From Bacilli bacterium (GTDB taxonomy: Bacteria; Bacillota_I; Bacilli_A; RF39; UBA660), in the NCBI GenBank assembly GCA_900772445.1, contig CAAHEL010000021.1, positions 1 through 32,595 of the forward strand: a stretch of DNA of 32,595 nucleotides. Reading direction: 5' to 3'. The notes below the pieces were generated by a model. The model searched no databases. It was given only the letters and a program-made list of their open reading frames with translations, and had not been told where the DNA came from. The translations under genes and the position numbers were made by a program. Of this stretch, positions 24,374 to 32,595 are shown piece by piece. Every line of letters starts with the position of its first letter. The first letter of the stretch is position 1.

Positions 24374-24384
24374 ATGTGTATAAT
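24352..24384 (+). promoter_or_regulatory. Promoter of the activase gene with possible 0A box
   Basis: TATAAT at 24379-24384. No normal -35 is present, but TTCGACA (24352-24358, in the preceding terminator) lies 20 bases before it, nearly the same arrangement as the spo0A promoter. Confidence 0.4.
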
Positions 24385-24421
24385 TAATATTGTTAATTAG
24401 TAATATGTAAAGAGGTGAAAT

Positions 24422-25378
24422 ATGAAAAAATGTTATTTAGGAGTTGATATCGGTAGTATTTCTACCAAAGGAGTAATAATAGATAAAGATAACAATATCC
24501 TTGCTAGTTGTTATTTAGGTACCCTAGGTAGTCCTATCGAAGCAGTAAAAAAAGTCATTCGTGATTTAAAAAGTCAAATTTCTTTATCAGAATGTCAAGT
24601 TGTCAGTGTTGGTACAACAGGTTCAGCAAGAAAATTAATCGGAACAATACTTAATGCCAGTGTCATAAAAAATGAAATAACCGCCCATGCTGTTGGTACA
24701 ACTTCGATTATCCCAGATGTTCGTACCATCTTTGAAATTGGCGGACAAGATTCAAAAATAATATTACTTGAAAATAAAATTGTTACAGACTATGCAATGA
24801 ATACCCTATGTGCTGCAGGTACAGGTTCATTCTTGTCTTCCCAAGCCAAAAGATTAGGAATAGATGTCAAAGATTTCGGAGAAATTGCCCTAAAAAGTAA
24901 AAATCCAACAGATATTGCTGCCAGATGTACTGTCTTTGCAGAATCTGATTTAGTCCATAAAGCCCAAATAGGACACAGAAAAGAAGATATAATTGCTGGA
25001 TTATGTAAAGCAGTTGTTAGTAATTATCTAAATAATGTCGGTAAAGGCAAAAAAATAAAACCCCCAATAGTATTTCAAGGTGGAGTTAGCAAAAATGTTG
25101 GAGTTATCAAAGCGTTCGAAGACGCCGTTGGAGAAAAAATTATCGTTGATGAAAATTCTCATTTAATGGGTGCTTTAGGAGTAGCAATTCTTGCTAAAAA
25201 AAGTGGAATAGAAAAAGAATTCTCATTTGATATAGATAATATTAGTTTTGAAACCAGAGGCATTAATTGTCATAGATGTTCCAATAACTGTGAAATAATC
25301 TGTGTTAGTAAAAATAACAAAATAATAGATGCCTGGGGTAACAGATGTGAAAGAGGTGAAGTGAAAGTTAATAATTAA
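24422..25378 (+). CDS. 2-Hydroxyacyl-CoA dehydratase activase-like ATPase (BadF/HgdC family)
   Basis: An ASKHA-fold, iron-sulfur activator. The phosphate loop is GVDIGSISTKG, and the cluster cysteines are Cys130 in NTLCAAGTGSF and Cys169 in AARCTVFAESD, as in HgdC. The GGVSKNVGV motif completes the ATP site. After the activase core there is an extra four-Cys tail (Cys283, 286, 290 and 309; NCHRCSNNCE and NRCERG), a feature of the very large activase-related proteins, where a dehydratase-like part follows. Here the protein stops at 318 residues and no dehydratase subunit is in the window, so the partner is unknown. AGAGGTGA precedes the ATG. Confidence 0.9.
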   Translation: MKKCYLGVDIGSISTKGVIIDKDNNILASCYLGTLGSPIEAVKKVIRDLKSQISLSECQVVSVGTTGSARKLIGTILNASVIKNEITAHAVGTTSIIPDVRTIFEIGGQDSKIILLENKIVTDYAMNTLCAAGTGSFLSSQAKRLGIDVKDFGEIALKSKNPTDIAARCTVFAESDLVHKAQIGHRKEDIIAGLCKAVVSNYLNNVGKGKKIKPPIVFQGGVSKNVGVIKAFEDAVGEKIIVDENSHLMGALGVAILAKKSGIEKEFSFDIDNISFETRGINCHRCSNNCEIICVSKNNKIIDAWGNRCERGEVKVNN

Positions 25379-25383
25379 AGATA

Positions 25384-26064
25384 ATGAAAAATGTATTCTA
25401 TTTATATTTTTTCTTGATAGTAGTTATTAGTAGTTTATTAGTTAATAGTAGTAATAATAATATTGTAGTAGTTAATAATAAAAAAATCATCCCAGTAGTT
25501 AAAGAAATAGATAATAGTTATGATTATTATAGAAATTTATATAGTAATAAAGATATTATTGGTAGTATCAGAATAGATAATTATTTTGATGTCTTATTTG
25601 TTAAAACTACTGATAATTCCTTTTATCTAAATCATAATTTATCTAAAGAATATGATATTTTAGGTAGCGTATTTTTAGATTACCGAACTAACTTTCCAGA
25701 TAAAAAAATACTTATTTACGGTCATAATTTTAAATATAATAAAACCGCTTTCGGAGAATTAGAAAAATACCTAGATTATTCTTTTTATAAAGATAATAAA
25801 TTCATAATAATTGATACAGACTTATATGAAATAAAATATGAAATATTTTCTGTTTATTTAACTAAAGATGATTACGAATACTTTGATGTAGATATATTTG
25901 ATTATGAAAAGCATTATAATAACCTAATTAATAATTCTTTATATAATACTAATGTTACCATTAATAAACTAGATAACATCTTAGTATTACAAACCTGTTC
26001 TGATAAATATAAAGATTACTTTGTTATTGTATGCGCTAAAGAAATAGAAAAGAGGAAAAAATGA
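25384..26064 (+). CDS. Class B sortase lacking the usual catalytic arginine
   Basis: A membrane-anchored transpeptidase that joins surface proteins to peptidoglycan. The 226 residues start with one helix (about 4-20). The class B pattern is clear: catalytic His114 in YGHNFKYNKTAFGELEKYL and Cys205 in LVLQTCS. The arginine that normally sits before the last strand (as in RFVVV) is replaced by Tyr212 in KDYFVIVCAK. Either another residue substitutes or activity is altered. Its stop overlaps the start of its probable substrate gene (ATGA). Only five bases separate it from the activase gene, and its ribosome site is weak. Confidence 0.88.
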   Translation: MKNVFYLYFFLIVVISSLLVNSSNNNIVVVNNKKIIPVVKEIDNSYDYYRNLYSNKDIIGSIRIDNYFDVLFVKTTDNSFYLNHNLSKEYDILGSVFLDYRTNFPDKKILIYGHNFKYNKTAFGELEKYLDYSFYKDNKFIIIDTDLYEIKYEIFSVYLTKDDYEYFDVDIFDYEKHYNNLINNSLYNTNVTINKLDNILVLQTCSDKYKDYFVIVCAKEIEKRKK

Positions 26065-28844
26065 AAAATAAGTTATTAATATTATTTTTCTTGTTATTAT
26101 CTTTAGGTATATTTACAGGAATTAGAGCAAATGCCAAAGATAATGGTGGAAAAATCGAAGTAGATAAAACTGCAGTAAAAGAAGACGTTACTTACGGAAG
26201 AGACGCTATAGTAAACTTAAATGTCAAAGGAAATACTTATAACAAACATCAAGAATTAGAAATAGTCTTTGTTTTAGATAGGTCTAGTAGTATGAATAAA
26301 AATAAAAAAATGGAAACAGTTAAAAATGTAACTATTGATACCATAAATAAAATCTTACCTAGTGATAATATCAAAATAGGTATAGTTACCTTTGGTACTG
26401 ATGTTTTAGACTGGTATTCTACAAATAAATTAACTAATAATAGTGAAGATTTAGTTAAACTAGTTAATTCAATTCCTAATACTTTCAAAGGACAAGGAAC
26501 TAATATTAGTAGTGCTCTAGAACAAGCAAATAGTTTATTTAGTGACAAAGACATTAATAAATATATCGTTTTATTATCTGATGGTATGCCAACATACTTT
26601 AAATATAATAATGATATCTATGGTGATGGTAAAACTGATAATAAAGCCTGTGTAAAAAGAAGTGGTAAAAAATGTACTTTAGAATATACTCCGAGTGAAT
26701 ATACCAAACTTATCAGTAATGAAATAAGAAAAAATAATATCTTTATATTTGGTGTAGGTTTTGATGCATCAGATAGTGTAGGAGACTTATTTAAAAATAT
26801 TACTGATAAATATTATAATGCAAGTAATGAAAAAGAATTATCTAATAATTTTAATGATATAGTAGATAATATTACTTTAATTGGAAAAGATATTGTTATT
26901 ACTGATACCATTCCTAGTTATTTTCAAATAGATAAAGAAGAATTATTAAAAGATTATCCCAATATAATAATTATTAATAATATTGATGGTACAACCACTT
27001 TAAAATTTAAAATAGATAATTTTAGTAGTCTAGAAGATTATAATTTTAAATATAAAGTTATAGCCAAAAAAGAATATTATGGTTATATGTATACTAATAC
27101 TAATGCCATTATCGAAGGAGAATCCCTAATCGAAGGAGCATATCCTGATAATAAAATATCTGAAGTTTTCCCTAAACCTTTAGTAGAAATACCTGGTATT
27201 ACAAAAGATGATAGTTATAGTGTTAAACTTGGTAATACTTTGGAAGTAAACGAAGAACAAGGTATTCTTAATAATGATTATTTATCTTTAATTAATGAAA
27301 AAGATATCGAAGTTACTAATAAAATAATAGTTAATAACACTAATAATTCTTGTGGTAACATCTCTGTTGATAATTCAGGTAAATTTATCTATACTCCAGA
27401 AGTTAGTTGTCTAGGTAAAGAGGTAACTTTTGAATATTATATTGAGAGTTTAATTAATGGAGTTATTGTTAAAAGTAATAGTTCACTAATTAAAATAAAT
27501 GTTAGCAAAGATAACCTAAATATAATTAATTCTAATATTGTAAAAACAGGTACTAAAAATATTAATAATATAAATGATAACATAAAATATAATATTAATT
27601 ATAGTAGTCTAATAGATAATTATATAGGTAATGCCATAATTACTATTGTAGATTACTTACCTTGTAAAATAGATAAAGATAAATCCAATCTTGATTCCGG
27701 TATCTATAACGAAGAAGACCAAACCATAACTTGGAAAGTAAATATTAATGATATTAATACTTATACTAATGGTAAAAAAATAATAAATATAGTTAAAGAT
27801 ATCAGTATAAAATATGAAAATATCATAGATTATAGAAAATTAACTAATAAAGTCTATGGTTATATTAATACTAGCGAAGGTAATTTAGAAAGATATGCTG
27901 AATTTGATACTAATATTAATATCTATGGTGATGTTATTGTTAGTTATGTAGATAATGATGATAATAAATTATTAGAAGATAAAAAAATAAGTGATTTAGT
28001 TAATAATGATTATCTAACTAGAGAAGAAAAAATAGATGGTTACACCCTAGTAGATATAATTGGTGAAGTCGAAGGTAAAATAGGTATAGATACCAAGTAT
28101 GTTAAATATATTTATTATAAAAATAATTCCGAAGTCTTACCAGATTTAATTAAAACAGGTACTTCAAGAATAGATAATTTAGATAATAAAATAGATTATA
28201 ATATCAAATATAAATCTAAAATTAATGATTATATAGGTACACTTGAAGTTACTATCATAGATTATTTACCATATAAAATAGATATTGACAATTCACTTCT
28301 TGGAGACTTTACTTATAACCCTAGAGATAATACCTTAACTTACAAATATACCAAAGAAGTTAATACTTATCTAAATGGTGAATTTGATATTGATATCTCT
28401 CTAGATATTACCTTAAAATATTTAGATATTAATTTATCTAGTAGAATTATTAAAAATAAAGTTACTTCCTATATAATTACTGATAAGAAAAAAGAATTAA
28501 CTGATGAATGTATTACTAATATAGATATCAAATCTAATGTCCTAGTAGAATACGTTGATACTTTAGGTAATAAAATAGATAACGATATTATTATTACTAA
28601 CTTTGTAGGTAACGATTACATAACAAATGCCAAAGATATCAAAGGATATACCTTTAAAGAAGTCCTTGGTGAAGTAGTAGGTAAACATCAATTCTCTGAT
28701 ATTAAAGTTACATATATCTATGAAAAAAATAAATTAGTTCCCCCAAAAACAGGTAATTCTGAAATAAATTACATTGCCCTAACAATAATAGCAATTAACC
28801 TAATTATGGGTATTATATTAAAACTAAGAAGAGTTAATATTTAA
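26061..28844 (+). CDS. Cell-wall-anchored VWA adhesin with isopeptide-like and MucBP-like repeats
   Basis: A 927-residue surface protein. The signal peptide is cleaved after about ANA (residue 25). A VWA domain with complete MIDAS (Asp73, Ser75, Ser77 in DRSSS; Thr147; Asp174 in LSDG) follows. Two tandem units, each beginning near KTGT and made of a long beta-rich DUF11-like domain plus a MucBP-like strand set (VSYVDNDDNK and VEYVDTLGNK), fill the second half. The C terminus is a sorting signal: PPKTG (894-898), a hydrophobic helix and KLRR. PPKTG fits the (S/P)PxTG signal of class B sortases such as that of Clostridioides difficile, matching the coupled sortase. It probably mediates adhesion. 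Confidence 0.9.
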   Translation: MKNKLLILFFLLLSLGIFTGIRANAKDNGGKIEVDKTAVKEDVTYGRDAIVNLNVKGNTYNKHQELEIVFVLDRSSSMNKNKKMETVKNVTIDTINKILPSDNIKIGIVTFGTDVLDWYSTNKLTNNSEDLVKLVNSIPNTFKGQGTNISSALEQANSLFSDKDINKYIVLLSDGMPTYFKYNNDIYGDGKTDNKACVKRSGKKCTLEYTPSEYTKLISNEIRKNNIFIFGVGFDASDSVGDLFKNITDKYYNASNEKELSNNFNDIVDNITLIGKDIVITDTIPSYFQIDKEELLKDYPNIIIINNIDGTTTLKFKIDNFSSLEDYNFKYKVIAKKEYYGYMYTNTNAIIEGESLIEGAYPDNKISEVFPKPLVEIPGITKDDSYSVKLGNTLEVNEEQGILNNDYLSLINEKDIEVTNKIIVNNTNNSCGNISVDNSGKFIYTPEVSCLGKEVTFEYYIESLINGVIVKSNSSLIKINVSKDNLNIINSNIVKTGTKNINNINDNIKYNINYSSLIDNYIGNAIITIVDYLPCKIDKDKSNLDSGIYNEEDQTITWKVNINDINTYTNGKKIINIVKDISIKYENIIDYRKLTNKVYGYINTSEGNLERYAEFDTNINIYGDVIVSYVDNDDNKLLEDKKISDLVNNDYLTREEKIDGYTLVDIIGEVEGKIGIDTKYVKYIYYKNNSEVLPDLIKTGTSRIDNLDNKIDYNIKYKSKINDYIGTLEVTIIDYLPYKIDIDNSLLGDFTYNPRDNTLTYKYTKEVNTYLNGEFDIDISLDITLKYLDINLSSRIIKNKVTSYIITDKKKELTDECITNIDIKSNVLVEYVDTLGNKIDNDIIITNFVGNDYITNAKDIKGYTFKEVLGEVVGKHQFSDIKVTYIYEKNKLVPPKTGNSEINYIALTIIAINLIMGIILKLRRVNI

Positions 28845-28858
28845 TTACTCTTTTTTTC
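28829..28858 (+). terminator. Intrinsic terminator after the VWA adhesin
   Basis: AAGAGT/ACTCTT stem around an AT-rich loop, then seven T residues. The stem is short. Confidence 0.65.
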
Positions 28859-28862
28859 TTGC

Positions 28863-28891
28863 TTGTTTAATTCATTAACTTATGATAAAAT
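28863..28891 (+). promoter_or_regulatory. Promoter of the flippase-argS pair
   Basis: TTGTTT, a 17-base spacer and TAAAAT with extended TGA before it, 19 bases before the start codon. Confidence 0.65.
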
Positions 28892-28910
28892 ACTTTTAAG
28901 GAGAAGTATT

Positions 28911-30422
28911 ATGAAGTTTAGAGATTTAGTCATCAATATTATTAGTGTTTTATTTATTATTCCCTTATATTACTTTACCAAGGGACATAATATATTTTTA
29001 TATACTATTTCTTTATATTTATATTTAATTTTATCTAGTATGTTTTTACATATCAATATTTACGATAACCTAAAAAAATATTACGATAAAAAACAAATAT
29101 ATAGTTTAAATGTCATATATAAATATACTAATATAAGTATCATAATTATTAATATATTTATTTCACTTATTTTATGGGGAATAAGCATACTTTTAAATTC
29201 CTTATTTAATATTAAAGGATTTGTTGTCGTTAATATTTGTATGAGTTTAACCTTATTTATAATTCCTATTTTAAAAAATGTAAGCAGTTTTGTTTCTATT
29301 TATGGATTTAAAAAACTAGGAGATAACGTTATTAACTTTTATAAAATACTTAGTCTAATATTACTTATAATTAGTTCATTTATCTGTTTTAAAATAGTTA
29401 ACATACCAGATTACATTAGCATAATAATAATGTATAGTACCTTAATAATGTCCTTTTCATTAGTATATCTATTTTGTTACTTACTTGTTCTTAGCAATAA
29501 AATAAAAAAGAAACAATTTAAAACCAGAGACGAAAGAATTGATTACAAAAAAGAAATCATAGACATCCTCTCTAGAAATAACAACGCAAGTATCATTAAC
29601 ATAATTAAATATAGTTACTTTTATATATCTATAGTTATCTTATATTTCCTATTAAAAAATAGATATGGTTACTCTTACCTAAATACCAGTAACGTTATTA
29701 ATAATAATTACTTATATGCCTCATTACTTATGGTAATATTACTATTTATTATTAATTACTTTGAATATGATAACCTAGATAAAATAATTAATAACGTCAA
29801 AAAGAAAAATTTCGATAACATAAAATTAGACGATTACCTAATAGGATTATTCAAAAGACTTCTTACTATGGTTGTCATATTTAGTATCGTATCAGATGCA
29901 GTATGGACTCTAGTTTTTAATAGCGATGACGGATATATATTATATATGTTTAGTGGATTAATGTTATTTTATGTCTTATATTCCTTTATTATTAGAATAG
30001 TCAAAAATTGCATTAGTGATAAAAAAATGTATATAATACTAATTATTGGACTAATAATCAAGTTATTACTTGTCGTACCTTTAGTTAGTTCATTATATAG
30101 ACTTGGATATAATTTACTTTATGGAGATATGATAAGTAGTATCGTTTCTTACTTTTTAGTTTCCATACTATTTATTATTAGCACAAGAAATAAATGTAGG
30201 GTTGATTTTATTTCTAAATTTGATAAAATATTAGATATAATTTATTATAATATTATTTTATGCTTAATACTATTATTATTCACTTTCATTGTTCCAGTCA
30301 AAGTATCTACCAGATTAGAAGGAATAATAGTATTAATTGTATATCTTGTTATCAGTTTCATTTATATATATATAAGAAAAAGGTTAGGTGATAAAAATGA
30401 ACGAATTATTGTTAGAAATTAA
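28911..30422 (+). CDS. Multi-pass membrane protein, MurJ/SpoVB-like flippase (divergent)
   Basis: A 503-residue protein with about 13-14 predicted helices in the MATE/MVF-like pattern: paired bundles, a charged cytosolic loop (about residues 200-220), and a second half with a helix pattern reminiscent of MurJ. Motifs of the family are weak, so the call rests on length, topology and stretches such as NIPDYISIIIMYSTLIMSF, reminiscent of the SpoVB group. If right, it would flip a lipid-linked cell-wall or polysaccharide precursor. The start at 28911 follows AAGGAG. An upstream in-frame TTG at 28863 lies in the promoter. The last 26 bases overlap argS. Confidence 0.6.
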   Translation: MKFRDLVINIISVLFIIPLYYFTKGHNIFLYTISLYLYLILSSMFLHINIYDNLKKYYDKKQIYSLNVIYKYTNISIIIINIFISLILWGISILLNSLFNIKGFVVVNICMSLTLFIIPILKNVSSFVSIYGFKKLGDNVINFYKILSLILLIISSFICFKIVNIPDYISIIIMYSTLIMSFSLVYLFCYLLVLSNKIKKKQFKTRDERIDYKKEIIDILSRNNNASIINIIKYSYFYISIVILYFLLKNRYGYSYLNTSNVINNNYLYASLLMVILLFIINYFEYDNLDKIINNVKKKNFDNIKLDDYLIGLFKRLLTMVVIFSIVSDAVWTLVFNSDDGYILYMFSGLMLFYVLYSFIIRIVKNCISDKKMYIILIIGLIIKLLLVVPLVSSLYRLGYNLLYGDMISSIVSYFLVSILFIISTRNKCRVDFISKFDKILDIIYYNIILCLILLLFTFIVPVKVSTRLEGIIVLIVYLVISFIYIYIRKRLGDKNERIIVRN

Positions 30423-32127
30423 AAATAAAATAGAACAAGCATTAAAAGAAAATAATTACGAAGATAATGTCGTTGTTAATTTTTCTAATAAAGTTACTTT
30501 AGGAGAATTTCAATATAATGGTGCAATGAAACTAGCAAAAGTTTATAGTGAAAAACCAGTAGATATTGCTAATAAAATCGTTAGTGTAATGGAAAAAGAT
30601 AAATTCTTTAGCAATGTTAACGTAGCAGGACCTGGCTTTATCAATATCACTATTGATAACAAATACTTATTAGAATTCATTAATAAAGTAACAAATAATT
30701 TCAATTTATTAATTCCTAAAATAAATAGCAAAACAATAATTATTGATTACGGCGGTGCCAATGCCGCCAAAGCATTACACGTAGGACATATGCGTAGTGC
30801 TAATATTGGAGAAGCATTAAAAAGACTAGCAAGAGTTTTGGGAGATAAAGTTATCAGTGACGTCCATCTAGGAGATTTAGGTAGACAATCAGGTATGCTT
30901 ATTTCCGAAATAAAAAAAAGAAATCCAGAATTATGTTTCTTCGATAGAAATTACAAAGGAGAATATCCAAAACTTGATATAACCAGTAAGATGTTAAGTG
31001 AATATTATCCGGTAGCAAGTAATGCCGCTAAAGAAGATGAAGACAGAATGAATGAAGTAAGAGAAATTAGTTCTTTAGTAGAAAATGGATATACCCCTTA
31101 TTTAAACTTATGGAAACAAATAGTAGATGTATCTTCCGAAGAAATCAAAGGCATATATGGAAAACTAAATTGTTCCTTTGACTTATGGGAAGGGGAAATG
31201 GATTCAATTAAATATACCGATAAAGTATTAGAATATCTAAAAAACGTAATGTATGAATCTGATGGAGCACAAGTTGTTGATGTAAAACAAGAAGATGATA
31301 AACTAGATATACCTCCGATGATAATTATTAATAGAAATGGTGCAACTAATTATGAAACAAGAGAATTAGGTACATTATATTCTAGAATGGAAAGATTTAA
31401 TCCAGATGAAATATGGTATATTGTAGATAATAGACAATCACTTCATTTCGTTCAAACATTTAGAGTAGCATATAAAACAGGTATGGTAGGAGAAGATACC
31501 AAACTATTCCATTTTGGTTTCGGTACAATTAATGGCAAAGATGGTAAACCATTTAAAACTCGTGATGGCGGAGTTATGAAACTAGAAGACTTAATTAATA
31601 TGATAAAAGAAGAAATAACTAAAAAGGTTAGTGATAGAGTAAGTGATAATGAAAAAGAAGACACAATTAATAAACTTACTATTGCAACACTTAAATATGC
31701 TGACTTAGTTTCATTTAGATCAACCGATTATATATTTGATGTTGAAAAGTATTCCTCTTTCGAAGGAAAAACAGGTCCATACATTTTATATACTATGGTA
31801 AGAATTAAATCTTTACTTGAAAAAAATAAATATAATAACAAACCAATTACTAAAATTAATAATAGTAGTGATTTAAATATCTATTTAAAATTATTAGAAG
31901 TATCTAATACCTTAAAAAAATCTTATGATGAAAAAAGCTTAAACTATATATGCGATTATTTATATGAAGTTTGTAGCTTATATAATAAGTTTTATGGAGA
32001 ATGCAATATTACTAACGAAGAAGATACAGAACTTAAAAATTCTTGGTTAGGATTAAGTAAAACTTTATATGATATATGTAGGAATTTATTAGATATTTTA
32101 GCAATTGATATTCCTAATAGAATGTAA
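30397..32127 (+). CDS. argS: Arginyl-tRNA synthetase
   Basis: Charges tRNA-Arg with arginine. The 576-residue class I enzyme shows the N-terminal Add-1-like domain, GGANAAKALHVGHMRSANIG (the HIGH signature as HVGH), LGDLGRQSGML, and the C-terminal anticodon domain (ending near the SxLG region, LLDILAI). The KMSK-like loop is a non-canonical form around FKTRDGGVMKLEDL, as is common in this enzyme. The ATG at 30397 has AGGTGA before it; an in-frame ATG nine bases upstream sits inside that site. The gene overlaps the preceding flippase gene. Confidence 0.95.
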   Translation: MNELLLEIKNKIEQALKENNYEDNVVVNFSNKVTLGEFQYNGAMKLAKVYSEKPVDIANKIVSVMEKDKFFSNVNVAGPGFINITIDNKYLLEFINKVTNNFNLLIPKINSKTIIIDYGGANAAKALHVGHMRSANIGEALKRLARVLGDKVISDVHLGDLGRQSGMLISEIKKRNPELCFFDRNYKGEYPKLDITSKMLSEYYPVASNAAKEDEDRMNEVREISSLVENGYTPYLNLWKQIVDVSSEEIKGIYGKLNCSFDLWEGEMDSIKYTDKVLEYLKNVMYESDGAQVVDVKQEDDKLDIPPMIIINRNGATNYETRELGTLYSRMERFNPDEIWYIVDNRQSLHFVQTFRVAYKTGMVGEDTKLFHFGFGTINGKDGKPFKTRDGGVMKLEDLINMIKEEITKKVSDRVSDNEKEDTINKLTIATLKYADLVSFRSTDYIFDVEKYSSFEGKTGPYILYTMVRIKSLLEKNKYNNKPITKINNSSDLNIYLKLLEVSNTLKKSYDEKSLNYICDYLYEVCSLYNKFYGECNITNEEDTELKNSWLGLSKTLYDICRNLLDILAIDIPNRM

Positions 32128-32165
32128 AACTAATAAGAAGAAAAATCTTTTTATTAGTTTTTCTT
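32126..32165 (+). terminator. Intrinsic terminator after argS
   Basis: A 16-pair stem with one G-U (32126-32141 with 32146-32161), loop AAAA, then T residues. It overlaps the argS stop codon. Confidence 0.9.
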
Positions 32166-32194
32166 TAAAAAAGTGAAAAAATGTCTAAAAATGC

Positions 32195-32223
32195 TTGATT
32201 TTCATATAATTATTTAGTATAAT
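32195..32223 (+). promoter_or_regulatory. Promoter of the S10 ribosomal operon
   Basis: TTGATT, a 17-base spacer and TATAAT. The start of transcription would be near 32230, about 130 bases before rpsJ. Confidence 0.8.
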
Positions 32224-32229
32224 TAAACA

Positions 32230-32358
32230 AGTGTGACTGGCTTAGATGTGCAAAGTTGCTGATACACCAGGTTAAGTTGTTTAAATAAAATCTGGTCTAA
32301 TCAGGTAATTTGTTCGGAGCAAGTCTATACCAAGATATAGGCGAAGGGAGGATACAAG
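32230..32358 (+). ncRNA. Structured leader of rpsJ, candidate ribosomal-protein autoregulation element
   Basis: About 129 bases with several possible helices: ACCAGGTT paired to an arm ending CTGGT (32266-32296), TTAGA/TCTAA (32242-32300) outside it, TTGCT/AGCAA (32256-32322) crossing them, and GTCTATA/TATAGGC (32323-32342) just before the AAGGGAGG ribosome site. The sequence is much less AT-rich than the surrounding spacers. By analogy with S10-operon leaders it may bind a ribosomal protein such as L4; that is inference. Confidence 0.55.
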
Positions 32359-32595
32359 ATGTCAAATACTAAAGTAAGAATCAAATTAAAGGCGTATGAT
32401 CACAGAGTTCTTGATAAGGCTGCAGCAAAAATTGTTGAAACTGTTAAAAGAACAGGTGGTACAGTAAGTGGACCAGTTCCATTACCAACTGAAATTCAAA
32501 AATATACAATTTTAAGAGCAGTACACAAATACAAAGATTCAAGAGAACAATTTGAAATGCGTACACACAAAAGATTAATTGACATCAACAACCCT
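32359..32595 (+). CDS. rpsJ: 30S ribosomal protein S10 (3' partial)
   Basis: The first 79 residues of S10 are visible before the window ends. The frame begins MSNTKVRIKLKAYDHRVLD and includes VKRTGGTVSGPVPLPTEIQKY and RTHKRLIDINNP, all highly conserved. AAGGGAGGAT precedes the ATG. It is the first gene of the S10 ribosomal operon, which presumably continues past the right edge, and also acts in transcription antitermination with NusB in other bacteria. Confidence 0.97.
   Translation, partial: MSNTKVRIKLKAYDHRVLDKAAAKIVETVKRTGGTVSGPVPLPTEIQKYTILRAVHKYKDSREQFEMRTHKRLIDINNP

Noticed and set aside
26249..26554. Minus-strand frame of 101 codons inside the VWA domain
   Set aside because: It lies entirely opposite the MIDAS-containing part of the adhesin; the Ser/Leu-rich product is a codon-bias artefact.
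1..32595. CRISPR arrays, tRNA or rRNA genes, insertion sequences or prophage genes
   Set aside because: I saw no regularly spaced repeats, no cloverleaf-like or rRNA sequence, and no transposase, integrase or phage protein.

Overview
The window is an AT-rich, densely packed chromosomal segment of a Gram-positive, Bacilli-like bacterium. The codons are extremely rich in A and T, and the proteins are rich in Asn, Lys and Ile. TGA ends several clear genes (tsaB, the glycosyltransferase, the sortase), so the standard bacterial code applies and not the Mycoplasma code. RNase J, Spo0A, a class B sortase with a cell-wall-anchored substrate, a PcsB-like M23 hydrolase and extended -10 promoters point to the Bacillota. 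The small, fast-evolving gene versions suggest an uncultured gut lineage such as RF39, Erysipelotrichales or relatives. That placement is inference.

Layout from left to right. An ABC transporter (ATPase fused to an FtsX permease) is cut by the left edge and is followed by a DUF368 (PopT-type) undecaprenyl-phosphate translocase. A CmpB-like membrane protein lies convergent to these. The operon thyA-folA-tmk plus a large membrane protein supplies dTMP and dTDP. asnB follows alone. The operon tsaE-tsaB-rimI-tsaD makes the t6A tRNA modification and carries the S18 acetyltransferase. A 463-bp gene-poor gap then holds what looks like a type I toxin-antitoxin locus: a plus-strand small RNA faces a minus-strand hydrophobic micro-ORF, and the two share a 16-nt repeat. 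Next come an M23 peptidoglycan hydrolase and a P-type ATPase with an overlapping 47-residue membrane peptide. rnj (RNase J) is convergent to these.

The second half begins with pgk, a GT4 glycosyltransferase and tpiA in one run. spo0A follows under its own promoter, which carries a 0A-box-like site. A flavin/electron-transfer-type operon comes next: an unknown 400-residue ectodomain protein, a NusG domain II protein, a Gx/HepT-I-type membrane protein and an FMN-binding lipoprotein. After it come an orphan 2-hydroxyacyl-CoA dehydratase activase, a sortase and its VWA/MucBP-repeat substrate ending in PPKTG. A divergent MurJ/SpoVB-like flippase overlaps argS. A structured leader then precedes rpsJ, which opens the S10 ribosomal operon and runs off the right edge.

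The genes are mainly core (nucleotides, t6A, glycolysis, cell envelope, translation). The parts most worth a second look are the toxin-antitoxin-like gap at 11,810-12,192, the coupled ATPase micropeptide, the spo0A 0A-box promoters, the sortase lacking the usual arginine, and the unknown ectodomain gene heading the flavin operon.
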